Positions 9,801 to 19,235 are shown, numbered from the stretch's first letter. The stretch is DNA of 64,000 nucleotides from DAOSXA01 sp964526835 (GCA_964526835.1 CAZGMK010000010.1:27565-91564); one strand, 5' to 3'. Translations and numbers: made by a program. Notes: generated by a model from the sequence alone, not told the origin.

Positions 9801-11531
9801 GAGCCGATGCACCACGCCGTTCGCGGTCTGTACGCCGACGATCCATCGGCAATGCGTTGGATATTGATCAACACCGAGCCCTTGGCGGATCCCGCAACCG
9901 GCGAGGTCGGCGAAGTCATGTCGACATTCAGTGACATCACGGAACTGAAACAGACACAGGCGGCTCTCGCCACCGAGCGGAAACGCCTGGACATCACCCT
10001 CCACTCGATCGGGGACGGCGTCATCACGACCGACGCCGCAGGCAAGATCACGATGATCAACAAGGTTGCCGAAGAGCTGACTGGTTTCGACGAGCAGGCC
10101 GCTATCGGTCGTCCCCTGGACAGCGTATTCAAAATCATCAATGAGGATTCGCGCGAGACGGTTGAGAGTCCGGTACACAAGGTGATGCGGACCGGACGCA
10201 TAGTCGGGCTGGCCAACTCTACCTTGCTGGTCAGCCGTGATGGTCAGGAACGGGTCATAGCCGACAGCGGCGCGCCCATCCGTGACGAGAACGGCCAGAT
10301 TACCGGAGTTGTGCTGGTGTTCCGGGACGTTACCGAGAAACGCCGCATGCAGGATTTCGCTGTCCGGGCCCAGCGTCTCGAGACAGCCGGCCGTATCGCC
10401 GGCCAGGTAGCACACGATTTCAACAACCTGTTGGCCCCATTGATGGCCTACCCGCCGTTTATCCGTGAAGCCGTGCCGGACAACGCCGAAGTAGCCGACT
10501 ACATTGACAAGATTCAACGGGCGGCCGAGCAAATGGCCGATATCAACCAGCAACTGCTGACTCTGGGGCGGCGAGGCCACTATGCCATCGAGACCCTGAA
10601 CCTGAACGACATTGTGCGCCAGGTAATCAAGCAGACTCAGCCGTCTCCAGAGACTCTGGTACTCGATATCTCGCTGGCGTCTGACCTGATGCCGATTCGC
10701 GGCGGGGGCTCGCAGCTTTTCCGGGGCATCGTGAACCTGATCAGCAACGCCATGGACGCCATGCAGGGAGTAGGACGTCTGACGGTGCGCACGGAGAACT
10801 TCTATCTCGATGAGTCGGCCGGGCGATACGGCCATATCCCCAGGGGAGAGTACATCAAGCTGACCGTGGCCGACACCGGCAGCGGCATCCCCCACGTAAT
10901 CCTCAACAAGATATTCGAACCGTTCTTCACCACCAAGACCTCCGACCGCCGTCGTGGCAGCGGCCTGGGGCTGAGCGTTGTGCATTCCGTAATCGAAGAC
11001 CACGGCGGTTACATCGACTTCGATAGCACGATGGGCGAGGGTACCGAGTTCTATGTCTATCTGCCGGTTTCGCGCGAATCGCTGCTGAGCGATACACAGT
11101 CCGATCAGATCACCGGCGGCAGCGAGCTGATACTGGTGGTCGACGATGACTGGACCCAGCGTGACGTCACGGTGACCCTGCTTGAGAAGATGGGCTATCG
11201 GGCCACCTCGGCGGAGAGCGGCGAACAGGCGCTCGAGGTGTTGAAGGATCGCCCGTGCGATCTGGTCATCCTTGACATGATCATGCCGGACGGCATCGAC
11301 GGGACCGAGACATTCGAGCAGATTCGCAAGCTCTATCCCGACCAGAAGGCCATCATCGTCAGTGGCTATGCCGAGAATGACCGAGTCCGTCAGGCCCTGG
11401 ATCTGGGCTGCGGCGCGTTTGTTCGAAAGCCCATTACGCTCAAATCGATCGCTCAGGCCGTCAGACGAGAGCTCGACCGCGCTCCAACCGACACAGCGTC
11501 TCCGGAACGGCGCGGCGATCGTGACTCATAA
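6891..11531 (+). CDS. Multi-PAS/GAF hybrid sensor histidine kinase with receiver domain
   Basis: A membrane hybrid histidine kinase of ~1546 aa. Two transmembrane helices (around residues 7-27 and 52-74) bracket a short external loop. A PAS domain follows, then a GAF domain (~225-375) with several Cys (CPGCCMASC), then about six more PAS domains. Next come a DHp segment with the phospho-acceptor H-box VAHDFNNLL (His ~1175), an HATPase_c domain (GSGLGLSVV), and a C-terminal receiver with phosphorylatable Asp in LVILDMIMP (~1462). The first and last PAS domains are near-duplicates (TLHSIGD..., NKVAEELTG/NPVAVELTG). I place the start at TTG 6891 because GGAGG sits 7 nt upstream; the frame is open from a TTG at 6837. 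The many PAS domains imply several sensed inputs, none identifiable. Confidence 0.9.
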   Translation: MKIERWPIVVSLLCGVLYWIIDSFLDATYYIEGTFWQLAVTDVPSHEVYVRLTLVGLLLILGSAMSFFLRRLRLHRDALQESRERLITTLHSIGDAVIATDSSGRVDFLNPVAVELTGWNIDEALGQPCDKVFNIISEETNQPAVNPVERVLREGRVVGLANHTALIRRDGTRVPIDDSGAPIRDAKGNVAGAVLVFHDISERKAAEEKIEHLNSVLLAIRNVNQLITHVDDREELVRRACDLLIETRGYHAAWIGLLDRNGNPPVVYGAGVESEPIERLLSEIRDDRIPSCWRRAQRSEDPVTVTDPAAECPGCCMASCFEDSGSMTLRLTHAEDFYGYLSVTMPLKHTNDPDELALFEEVAGDIAFALHSIELARRHEQAGERLRLSVENMLEGWVMLQAVDAGDGRPSDFRFIQINPAAEKMLQLVAEQQRGRLASEVFPRASKTGLLDSLVEVMREGKPFRIDGYEMRVGDRRLYIDLAGFRIDDRHLGCTFRDVTDRIEFEQRLQAERDRAQNYLDVVRVMVVALDHEGRVSLVNEKACELLEAPESDIIGRSWFDDFIPPEQVADVRDVFNKLMSGEVSITEFFENEICTAKGNRRLIAWHNTLLRDDSGDIIGTLSAGDDVTERRAMRAALAESEKRYRGLFEGSRDGIVMIDPEGRFVECNQAYADMVGYSIEELRELDFLQITPEKWHEWEWNEIVQKQLLGRGYTDLYEKEYRRKDGSVFPVELRSYRLDDEQGNPVALWGVARDISARKKVLDSLRESEEKFSKAFHTSPYVVVITRAEDGKFIDVNDAFTTVTGYTPDEALADSAIGLNLWVHQEDRDRVLEDLRQGRPVTGREYEFRRKDGEIIIGLYSAHVISLQGEPCILSSVSDITERIQAQKSLAESEARLRTLYSSVQAGVVLQAADGRIIHANDVACEILRMNRDEVTGRTSTDEAWNMVLEDGTPVRGEEHPAMVTLRTGEPMHHAVRGLYADDPSAMRWILINTEPLADPATGEVGEVMSTFSDITELKQTQAALATERKRLDITLHSIGDGVITTDAAGKITMINKVAEELTGFDEQAAIGRPLDSVFKIINEDSRETVESPVHKVMRTGRIVGLANSTLLVSRDGQERVIADSGAPIRDENGQITGVVLVFRDVTEKRRMQDFAVRAQRLETAGRIAGQVAHDFNNLLAPLMAYPPFIREAVPDNAEVADYIDKIQRAAEQMADINQQLLTLGRRGHYAIETLNLNDIVRQVIKQTQPSPETLVLDISLASDLMPIRGGGSQLFRGIVNLISNAMDAMQGVGRLTVRTENFYLDESAGRYGHIPRGEYIKLTVADTGSGIPHVILNKIFEPFFTTKTSDRRRGSGLGLSVVHSVIEDHGGYIDFDSTMGEGTEFYVYLPVSRESLLSDTQSDQITGGSELILVVDDDWTQRDVTVTLLEKMGYRATSAESGEQALEVLKDRPCDLVILDMIMPDGIDGTETFEQIRKLYPDQKAIIVSGYAENDRVRQALDLGCGAFVRKPITLKSIAQAVRRELDRAPTDTASPERRGDRDS

Positions 11532-12071
11532 GGCGCACTTGCGCGAATCGGGCCGGCCGACGCCGCGCCTGAAAGCACTGCCGGCATCAGCAACACCGGT
11601 CTGAAAACCTTAGAAACAAGGTTTCAGGCCACTGTGCAGCTCCTTCGGGGTCGTTGGCTCTTACGGCCGCGAGGTGGCATCCTCCTCACCGATATTGACC
11701 TGGAGAACGGCGCCCGACTCGACATTCGACGGGCGCCGAAATGAATTGGGCGCAGCGTTGAGCCCCTAGACGCAGCCGGTCCGGAGGGTGCCCGCTGGAT
11801 GTTAGTTCATTGACTGACAATATATTAGGGAGAGGTTGGGGTCTCCGGGCTTGCTGGCGGATGCTAAATGATAGCATCGGCTGGTCGATCCTATTTAGAG
11901 AGGTGTGGACTATCGATATGGGTGAAGATGGAGGACATAGCAGCAGGGCCGGTCAGCCGGAGGCAAAGACGGAAGTCTCTCGGTGGGCATCGGGTGTCGA
12001 TTTCCTTTTGTCTATGTGCTGATCAGCCACGTCCGATCCGACTCGAACGCTGTCTTATCGGCAAAAAGGCC

Positions 12072-12101
12072 TTGACTTTAGGCCCGTTGGAGTGTTATTT
12101 A
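12072..12101 (+). promoter_or_regulatory. Candidate promoter for the giant secreted protein
   Basis: TTGACT (12072-12077), an 18-bp spacer and TATTTA (12096-12101). It is the best sigma-70-like match in the 900-bp upstream region and would give a leader of about 345 nt. Confidence 0.35.
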
Positions 12102-12368
12102 CATAACGGTACCAGGGTACATGTCTTTGGCTGTACACGTAATTACCCGTTTACCCGGTAGGCCGGCGTCATTTACCTCAAACAGGACCCCGGCGCTGCC
12201 AACTGACTGTGTGGGTATATGTCCGTTATCAAAAGATATTCAATGTGTCGGAAGGAAACCGTGAACCGCCATGCAACAGGAGGGACGTGTATGAGGTAGT
12301 CCTTTTCGCTGATCGGTCCCAAGTACGCTGATTAGCGAAACCAAGACGTTAGAGTAACAATCCACCCT

Positions 12369-12421
12369 CTTCAGGAGAAGAACCGAACAGATTTTGCCTC
12401 AGTTAAGTCGCTCTCCTGAAG
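12369..12421 (+). promoter_or_regulatory. Leader stem-loop with 10-bp perfect arms
   Basis: CTTCAGGAGA (12369-12378) and TCTCCTGAAG (12412-12421) are perfect complements with a 33-nt loop, 33 nt before the start codon. A smaller hairpin CTGTAA-AC-TTACAG (12429-12442) sits directly before the Shine-Dalgarno AGAGAGG. Both could affect mRNA stability or translation of the very long secreted protein. Confidence 0.45.
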
Positions 12422-12454
12422 TAACCTACTGTAAACTTACAGAGAGGTATCTAA

Positions 12455-15400
12455 ATGCCAAGTCATAAGATGACGCTCAAGATCTTTGTTGCGGTCGCGT
12501 TGGTCGCAGGTCTGGGTCTTGGCGTGGTCGGTGGCCCGACTCCCTTCAGCCTCAATCCCCTTGGCCAGTACGATGACGGCGCCAACTGGGAGCTGAAGGA
12601 GCAGCACACCCCTGACCACCAATTGCCGAACGAAGGCCCAACCGAAGAAGAGATTGCGCAGAAGAATGCCGAGAATCTGGCTCGCACCGTTGCCCACGCC
12701 TATGATCTGGACATGAAGGTCGCCCCGGCCGACATGCAGGGCAAGGGCGCTCTCAAGGGCGCCGATGCTGAGCTGGTTTTCGAAGGCTTCGAAGGCGCCT
12801 TCCCCCCGACCGACTGGACCACAATTGTAACAAACTCCAGTTACACCTGGTATCAGGGCGCCAGCCCTTACGAGGGCAGCTACAACGCCAACATCGAGTA
12901 CGATCCGGCGTTGGTTCCCCAGGACGAGTGGATCATCACGGAAAGCTACGACCTGACGTCGGGCGACCCGTGGAAGCTCGATTTCTGGTGGATGGGCTCC
13001 TACTACTGGATGGTAACGAATGAAAACTGCACGTTGTCGGTGCACATTTCGACCGACGGCGGCAGCTCGTGGACCGAAATCTGGAACCATTTCGATTTCG
13101 GTGAATTCGTTAGCTTTGAATACAACAACGTGGTTATCGATCTCGCCGGTTATCTGACCGAGACCGATGTCATGTTCGGCTTCCAGTATCACGGCGCTGA
13201 CGGCGCCCAGGTGGGTGTCGATGCTGTTTCGATCAACGACGCCGCTCCGCCGGTTGGTCGTTGTTGCTACGGCGCCGATTTCCTGACCTGTGACGACCTC
13301 ACCCAGGACGAGTGCGCCGACCTCGGCGGTCACTGGAACGAGTTCCTGAACTGCACCGACAATCCCTGCCCGGAAGTTCCGCCGAACGATGATCCGGAGA
13401 ACGCCATCACCATCACCAGTGGTGAGACCGTCACCGGCTCGACCGCCGCGGCTACTATCGACTGTCCCGGCGTGCTGGATTGGGAAGCGGTCTGGTATCG
13501 TTTCGACGCCCCCTACGGCGAGAACGATGTTTACATCGACTACTGCGGTACCCCCGGCGACATTTACACCGTCGGCATCGTGGTTTATGAAGAAGACCTG
13601 CCGCTGGATTGTAATGCCTACATCATCGCCAACGACTACGCCTTTGCAGACTGTGGCGACGGGCATGAAAATCCGAATATGAACTGGACCCGTCTGCCTG
13701 GCCCGGCGACTTATCTGTTCCCGGTCTACGCGGATGACGGCAACAAAGCCGGCATGGACTTCCAGTTTGACTTCACTCTTAGTGAGTCCCCGCCGCTGCC
13801 TCCGGGTGGTTCCTGTGGCGATCCGTACCCGTTGACCATCGGTTCCGGCGACCTGCCGCTCGATGTCTCGGGTCTGACCACCTGCGGCATGGGCAACGTG
13901 TACAGCAACACCTGCCTGGGTTCCTATGACGGCGGCGAAGACTTCGTCATGGAGCTGACGCTCACTGAAGACCTCGACCTCAACATCGAGATGACCAGTG
14001 ACGCCAGTTGGACCGGTCTGGCCATCGCCGACGACTGCACCGACTTCGCGGCCTGCATCGACTACTCGACCGGCTCTGCCTCCGACCAGACGCTGTTTGC
14101 GGTTCCGCTTACCGCCGGCACGTACTATATCATAGTCGACACCTGGCCGACGCCCGACTGTATCCCGAACTTCACGCTGTCTTTCAGCGCGTTCGAGGCT
14201 ACTGGCGGCGACAACTGCTCCGAGCCGATTACCGTCAAGCTGCCGGATGATATGACCGGTGGTTCGGGCGGCGACTCCTATGTCGACGACAACTGGACTT
14301 GTGGTCGCGGAAACAACTATTCCGAGACCTGTCTGGGCTCCTACGACGGTGGCGAGGACATCATTTACGAACTCGATGTCGCCGGCGATATGTCCGTCGA
14401 TATCACGCTGGAGACCAGCAGTACTTGGACCGGCCTGATGATCGCCGACGCCTGCGGTGATGTTGATCCTTGTATTGCTTTCGCTACCGGCTCCGCCGGC
14501 AACAAGTACCTGTACAATGTTGAGCTGACGACCGGCTATTACTACATCATGGTCGACACCTGGCCGTCGCCGGCTTGCATTCCCAGCTTCACGCTGACCA
14601 TCTCGCCGTCCGCCGGCGGGTTGGATAACGACGACTATGACGACTGTGAAGCCCTCACCGGCGAAGTTGTGGATCTGGAGTTCAACACCACGGCGGCCTC
14701 GTTCGACGGCCCCGGCGGCTGTCTGACCTCGCCGAACATCTGGTACTGCTGGGAGGCCAGTTGTGACGGTTTGGCCACCATCAGCCTGTGTGGCTCCAGC
14801 TATGACACCAAGCTGGCCGTCTACGGCGGCACCGATCCTTTTGTGGATCCGATGCTGGGCTGTAACGATGATGCCTGTGGCCTGCAGTCCGAGCTGGAAA
14901 TCGGCGTTACCGCCGGTAACACCTACCTCATCGAGGTTGGCGGTTACAGCAGCAACGTAGGCGCCGGTATCCTGAATATCGACTGCGTTGAGTGCCCGCC
15001 TCCGCCGAACGACAACTGTGAAGATGTCACCCCGGTCCTGTTGACCAGCGGTGTGATGGAGACCTTCACGGGTAACAACGAGTGCGCTACCGAGCAGTGC
15101 GCCTCCTTCCCCGGCGGACACGTTTGGGAAGCCTTTACTATTGACGTCACGTCTGACGTGTACCTCGATTACTGTGGTACTACTCCGGCCTTCGGCAACG
15201 CCTGGCTGAACCTGGCCATCGGTTGCCCGTGCACCGACTTCACCGCCGGCGGTGAATTCAACACGACCGATTGTGGCGACGGCAACGTCACCATATTCTG
15301 GGATGACCTCCCGGCCGGCACGTACTACTACCCGGTCATGAAGGACGTAGCCAACAACGCTTCCGGTCCTTACACGATCAATGTGGTTGCCTACAGCCTG

Positions 15401-17908
15401 AGCACGCTTGAAGTTGATCCGACTTCGGTCGACTTCGGTATTCACTCTGAAGGCGACACCGGCAGCGAGAATGTCGACCTGACTGTAATCGGTGGTACTC
15501 CGATCAACTACAGCATCACCTATGTCTACAACAAGAAGGGTAAGACTTACGGTGATTACCTCGAGCTGGGCGCCGTTGCTCCCGAGCGCGTCAATGTCCA
15601 GTACGAGAACCCGGCTACCAAGCAGGGTGGCGACGATATCAGTACCGCCACGGTCATTCCCGGCATGCCCTACTACGATGAGGGTACTACTGTCGGTTAC
15701 ACGAACGACTACGACGAGGTCTGCCCGTATACCGGTTCGACAGCCCCTGATGTTGTCTATGAGTTCACTCCGGGCGCCGACATGGTCGTGACCATCGACC
15801 TGTGCGCCTCGGGTTACGACACCAAGGTGTACGTCTACGAAAACAGTGAAACTCCGGGCTCGCCGTTCGCCTGCAACGACGACGGTTGTCCCGGCTACCG
15901 TTCACTGATTGAAGACCTCACCATCTTTGGCGGCAACACGTACTATATCGTGGTCGACGGTTACGGCGGCGAAGCCGGTGACTACGTGCTCGATATGTAC
16001 GAGTACGAACCGCCTCCGCCGTTTGAGTGCCCGCCCGGCGCCTCCATCGAGCCTGAGGACTGCGGCGACGACACCAACGGTGGCTGCAACATGACAGTTC
16101 CGCAGTTCACCACGATCGCTTGCGGCGACACGGTCTGCGGTTACAGCTGGGCCTCGGGAAGCACCCGCGACACCGACTGGTACCAGTTGACTCTGTACCA
16201 GACCACTACGGTGACCCTGCGCGGCCAGGCTAACTTCCCGTTCATCCTCGGCTTCGTTGACACCTCCGACTGTAGTATGGCCTCCGCCCTTGATCCTTAC
16301 GTCACCGGTAATCCGGAAGACGTGATCGAGGTTTCGCGTGAAGCCGGCCCGGGTACGTACTGGATCTTCGCCAGCATGACCGTTTATGACGGTTATCCGT
16401 GCGGAACTCAGAACGACTACTGGATTGAAGTCGATTGTCCGGAAGGCCCGGTGCTCTGGCTGAGCGCCACTCCGGAAACCGGCACCCTGCCGGGTGACGC
16501 GACTACTCCGCTTTCGGTGAACTTCGACGCCACCGGCCTCGAAGAGGGTACCTACTCTGCTGACGTGGTGATCAACCACGACGGTGGTAAGGGCACTACG
16601 ATCATCCCGGTCGCTCTTGAGATCGGTGATGCTGCTCCGCCGACGGTTGTGGTCGATCCGATCTCCATCGACTTCGGCACTGTCGTTGAAGGCGAGACCG
16701 GCTCCGACGTGCTGACCATCAGCAACGGCGGCGGCGGCTCCTTCAACTTCAGCCTGCTGAAGGACTACGGTGCGAAGGATCTGACCGGCTCGTACGTCGA
16801 GACCGACGATCACTTTGCTCCGGGAGAGACCTCCACGATCACTCTCGATCTGTGGAACAACTCCGGCGACTGGGAATGGGTCCTCTTTGTCGACGTGACC
16901 TTCCCGGCCGGCGTCACGATCAACAGTGCCACCGACTTCACCAACGCGTGGGATCCTGGTATCGCTTACGTTGGCGCCACTGGCCAGACGGCCAGTTGGG
17001 GCGACGGCGGCGGCTACCTTGATTATGGCTGGTCGAATGCCGACATCAACCTGACCTTCGACGCCGGTCTGACCGGCGATCTGGTCTGCGATTGGCTGAT
17101 CCACGGTGACGAATACGGTTCACCGCCGCACGAAGTCACCGGTACCTTCGATCTGCCGCTGTTCGTTGATCCGGCCACTCACTGGCTGTCGCTCAGCCCC
17201 GAGACCGGCACCTGTGGTCCGGATGCTCCGATCACGGTTGGCTTCGATGCTACCAGCCTGCCGGGTGGCGTTTACACGGCCGATATCGTCGTGGTTGACG
17301 ACATCCCGGATAAGGGCGAGACCCGTGTCCCGGTGACCCTCGCGGTCTACGAATGGGATCACGTCGCTCTGGATCCGGATCCGGTCCTGGCTATCGAGCA
17401 GAATGCGGTCGATCCGAAGACCGGCACCGCCTACATCGGCGAAATGTATGACCTCGGCGGCTACACGCTGGCCGATGTCGCATCCGCCACTGTCAACGGT
17501 CTGCCGGCCACCCTGATCCCGAGCACCTCGCACCCGCTGGTGCAGGGCAATGCTCTGGGTCTGGAATTCGATCTTCGCCAGTTCTGCTCCGACCTCGGTT
17601 GGCCGCAGGGCATCGAAGAGACCAGCTACGATGTCGTGCTGACCTTCGGCGATGCCACCACCTTGGATGTCACAGATGCGTTCGATTACCTCGGACACAT
17701 CTCGGGTGACTTGAACATGAACGGTTCCGTCGAGATCAGCGATCTGGTTGAGATGGTCACCTATATGTTCAGCGGCGGTCCTGCCCCGCAGGTTATGGCT
17801 ACCATGGACGTTGACGGTAACTGTGAGACCGGTGACATTTCCGATCTGGTCCACCTGGTTACCTACATGTTTGGTGCTGGTCCGGCCCCGGCCTACTGCA
17901 CGCAGTAA
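12455..17908 (+). CDS. Giant secreted multidomain protein with C-terminal dockerin-like repeats
   Basis: A 1817-aa exported protein. A signal peptide covers residues ~1-27 (hydrophobic FVAVALVAGLGLGVVGG). Residues ~90-265 resemble a cleaved-adhesin/choice-of-anchor jelly-roll domain. A short Cys-rich motif follows (GRCCYGADFLTCDDLTQDEC). Then come several PPC-like beta domains, two of them an obvious tandem repeat sharing ETCLGSYDGGED/NTCLGSYDGGED and YYIIVDTWP/YYIMVDTWP. Two Ig-like segments start VDPTSVDFG and VDPISIDFG. The C-terminus is a dockerin-like pair of calcium-binding EF-hands (GDLNMNGSVEISDLVEMVTYMF and DVDGNCETGDISDLVHLVTYMF). No catalytic domain is visible. The start ATG has AGAGAGG upstream. 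Strong codon bias suggests high expression. Likely a surface or matrix protein. Confidence 0.88.
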   Translation: MPSHKMTLKIFVAVALVAGLGLGVVGGPTPFSLNPLGQYDDGANWELKEQHTPDHQLPNEGPTEEEIAQKNAENLARTVAHAYDLDMKVAPADMQGKGALKGADAELVFEGFEGAFPPTDWTTIVTNSSYTWYQGASPYEGSYNANIEYDPALVPQDEWIITESYDLTSGDPWKLDFWWMGSYYWMVTNENCTLSVHISTDGGSSWTEIWNHFDFGEFVSFEYNNVVIDLAGYLTETDVMFGFQYHGADGAQVGVDAVSINDAAPPVGRCCYGADFLTCDDLTQDECADLGGHWNEFLNCTDNPCPEVPPNDDPENAITITSGETVTGSTAAATIDCPGVLDWEAVWYRFDAPYGENDVYIDYCGTPGDIYTVGIVVYEEDLPLDCNAYIIANDYAFADCGDGHENPNMNWTRLPGPATYLFPVYADDGNKAGMDFQFDFTLSESPPLPPGGSCGDPYPLTIGSGDLPLDVSGLTTCGMGNVYSNTCLGSYDGGEDFVMELTLTEDLDLNIEMTSDASWTGLAIADDCTDFAACIDYSTGSASDQTLFAVPLTAGTYYIIVDTWPTPDCIPNFTLSFSAFEATGGDNCSEPITVKLPDDMTGGSGGDSYVDDNWTCGRGNNYSETCLGSYDGGEDIIYELDVAGDMSVDITLETSSTWTGLMIADACGDVDPCIAFATGSAGNKYLYNVELTTGYYYIMVDTWPSPACIPSFTLTISPSAGGLDNDDYDDCEALTGEVVDLEFNTTAASFDGPGGCLTSPNIWYCWEASCDGLATISLCGSSYDTKLAVYGGTDPFVDPMLGCNDDACGLQSELEIGVTAGNTYLIEVGGYSSNVGAGILNIDCVECPPPPNDNCEDVTPVLLTSGVMETFTGNNECATEQCASFPGGHVWEAFTIDVTSDVYLDYCGTTPAFGNAWLNLAIGCPCTDFTAGGEFNTTDCGDGNVTIFWDDLPAGTYYYPVMKDVANNASGPYTINVVAYSLSTLEVDPTSVDFGIHSEGDTGSENVDLTVIGGTPINYSITYVYNKKGKTYGDYLELGAVAPERVNVQYENPATKQGGDDISTATVIPGMPYYDEGTTVGYTNDYDEVCPYTGSTAPDVVYEFTPGADMVVTIDLCASGYDTKVYVYENSETPGSPFACNDDGCPGYRSLIEDLTIFGGNTYYIVVDGYGGEAGDYVLDMYEYEPPPPFECPPGASIEPEDCGDDTNGGCNMTVPQFTTIACGDTVCGYSWASGSTRDTDWYQLTLYQTTTVTLRGQANFPFILGFVDTSDCSMASALDPYVTGNPEDVIEVSREAGPGTYWIFASMTVYDGYPCGTQNDYWIEVDCPEGPVLWLSATPETGTLPGDATTPLSVNFDATGLEEGTYSADVVINHDGGKGTTIIPVALEIGDAAPPTVVVDPISIDFGTVVEGETGSDVLTISNGGGGSFNFSLLKDYGAKDLTGSYVETDDHFAPGETSTITLDLWNNSGDWEWVLFVDVTFPAGVTINSATDFTNAWDPGIAYVGATGQTASWGDGGGYLDYGWSNADINLTFDAGLTGDLVCDWLIHGDEYGSPPHEVTGTFDLPLFVDPATHWLSLSPETGTCGPDAPITVGFDATSLPGGVYTADIVVVDDIPDKGETRVPVTLAVYEWDHVALDPDPVLAIEQNAVDPKTGTAYIGEMYDLGGYTLADVASATVNGLPATLIPSTSHPLVQGNALGLEFDLRQFCSDLGWPQGIEETSYDVVLTFGDATTLDVTDAFDYLGHISGDLNMNGSVEISDLVEMVTYMFSGGPAPQVMATMDVDGNCETGDISDLVHLVTYMFGAGPAPAYCTQ

Positions 17909-17947
17909 GGTCGACCTGACCAATACCGATAGATTCTGAAATAGACA

Positions 17948-17977
17948 CCCGCCGGTCTTCGCGACCGGCGGGTTTTT
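17948..17977 (+). terminator. Rho-independent terminator of the giant secreted protein gene
   Basis: Perfect 10-bp stem CCCGCCGGTC/GACCGGCGGG with loop TTCGC followed by TTTTT, 40 nt after the stop codon. Confidence 0.93.
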
Positions 17978-18087
17978 CAATGAGGGATGAGCCAGTGGCA
18001 GGCGATGTCTATGTCGGCGGCTGCTGGAGCTGGGGTGGAGGATACTCCGCCCGCCCTTCCGTTACAGAGTGAATTGGGGTTTGATGC

Positions 18088-19098
18088 TCAGTCCGGAGTC
18101 ACGTCGGGATGGGCCTTGAGGATATCGGCGAAGTCCGATATGTTGATATTGGCGCCTGAAAGCAGACACACTATCCGGCGGCTGGTCACCAGCTCGTCGG
18201 TGTGAAACAGGACCAGGGCGGCTGACGCGGCGCCGGCTGGCTCAACCACCAGCTTGGCGGTCTGGCACAGGTCGGTGATAGTAGCCTGTATCTCCTCCTC
18301 TGTGACCCGCAGGATCGGCACATTGTACTTGCGAAGAATCTTGAAGGGCGATTCACCGATGGTTCCGACATTGATGCCGTCCGCCATAGTACGGCTGCCA
18401 CGCAATGAGATGACCCGGCCCTTTTCCATTGACCGCGCCGCCGCGTCGGAGTCCTTGGCCTGAACCCCGATCACTCGGATGTCCGGATGGTGGCTCAGGA
18501 CAGCGGTGGCGATGCCCGCGATCAGGCCGCCACCACCTACCGGTACGACTATCGTATCGAGCTCCGGCCACTGTTCGATAATCTCCAGCCCCACTGTTCC
18601 CTGACCCGCGATCACTGCCTCGTCATCAAAGGGATGAACGAAGTACATTCCCCGTTCTTTCTGTATTGTGAAGGCGTGTTCGGTAGCTTCCCGCAGACTC
18701 CCGCCGTGCAGAATTATCTCCGGCCTCCCATAGAGTCGAGTTTGCTTGACCTTGATCCTGGGCGTAGTCGTGGGCATCACGATGGTGGCGTGTGTCTCCA
18801 TCAGGTGGGCGGCCAGGGCAACCCCCTGGGCGTGGTTGCCGGCCGAGGCGCAGATCACGCCGGCATCGCGATGAGGCGGGCGCATCAGGCGTAGTTTGTT
18901 CCAGGCGCCGCGAGCTTTGAACGACCCGGTCCGTTGGAGATTCTCGAGTTTGGCCTGAACCACTCGGTCGGTAACCTGAGATCCGAAACGCCAGATTTGC
19001 AACGGCGTTCGGATTATGTCGGGGTGTAGATTGTCCCTGGCTTCGAGGATGTCTTCGTAGGTGACCATATTAAGTAGTTCGCGGGTCCCTTCAGCCAC
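18088..19098 (-). CDS. Threonine/serine dehydratase (PLP-dependent, short form)
   Basis: A 336-aa fold-type II PLP enzyme deaminating threonine to 2-oxobutanoate and probably serine to pyruvate. The PLP lysine is in GSFKARGAW (Lys61). The SAGNHAQG loop and the Gly-rich phosphate-binding loop PVGGGGLIAG are present, and the C-terminus ends in LSGANINISDF. There is no C-terminal ACT domain, so it resembles the short catabolic TdcB form rather than feedback-regulated IlvA. The start is GTG (19096-19098) with a modest AAGGGG upstream; an ATG ten codons later is an alternative. ridA, whose product clears the reactive enamine made by this enzyme, lies 2.8 kb away on the other strand. Confidence 0.88.
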   Translation of the reverse strand: MAEGTRELLNMVTYEDILEARDNLHPDIIRTPLQIWRFGSQVTDRVVQAKLENLQRTGSFKARGAWNKLRLMRPPHRDAGVICASAGNHAQGVALAAHLMETHATIVMPTTTPRIKVKQTRLYGRPEIILHGGSLREATEHAFTIQKERGMYFVHPFDDEAVIAGQGTVGLEIIEQWPELDTIVVPVGGGGLIAGIATAVLSHHPDIRVIGVQAKDSDAAARSMEKGRVISLRGSRTMADGINVGTIGESPFKILRKYNVPILRVTEEEIQATITDLCQTAKLVVEPAGAASAALVLFHTDELVTSRRIVCLLSGANINISDFADILKAHPDVTPD

Positions 19099-19176
19099 GC
19101 CGGCCTGCCCCTTACAACGCGGTCAGGTTCCCTTTGTGCCGGAAAGTCGATTGCCTGTCATCCTTTTGGGCATAAG

Positions 19177-19201
19177 AAAACCCCGGCGTAAGTAACCGGG
19201 G
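19177..19201 (-). terminator. Rho-independent terminator of the serpin gene
   Basis: On the minus strand CCCCGG, a 9-nt loop and CCGGGG are followed by TTTTCTT, about 35 nt after the serpin stop codon and before the dehydratase gene. Confidence 0.85.
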
Positions 19202-19235
19202 CATCTTTGGTGTTCCGTATCGAAGTCAATGATGC

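Larger units (their letters stand above)
11532..12454. other. Non-coding stretch and long leader of the giant secreted protein
   Basis: No convincing gene in 923 bp. It holds a hairpin with CTGAAAACCTT/AAGGTTTCAG arms (11601-11628) shortly after the kinase gene, and a 9-bp GC hairpin (CGGCGCCCG/CGGGCGCCG, 11708-11738). A possible promoter lies at 12072-12101, and a leader of ~350 nt contains a 10-bp inverted repeat (12369-12421). A GGCCGGTCAGCCGGAGGCAA stretch near 11950 looks structured but matches no riboswitch I know. Confidence 0.5.

Noticed and set aside
8925..11003. A ~690-codon minus-strand frame opposite the histidine kinase
   Set aside because: It is the mirror of PAS, kinase and receiver coding sequence; no domain or ribosome-binding site of its own.
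11930..12020. Possible riboswitch (cyclic-di-GMP-like GGCAAAGACG segment)
   Set aside because: The flanking helices do not match the known consensus and no downstream expression platform is evident.
12437..17980. Three very long minus-strand open frames opposite the giant secreted protein (about 1002, 400 and 286 codons)
   Set aside because: They arise from the strongly biased codon use of the plus-strand gene. They consist of Val/Gly/Asp/Arg-rich strings without domains, and the plus strand has a signal peptide, repeats, dockerin pair and terminator.
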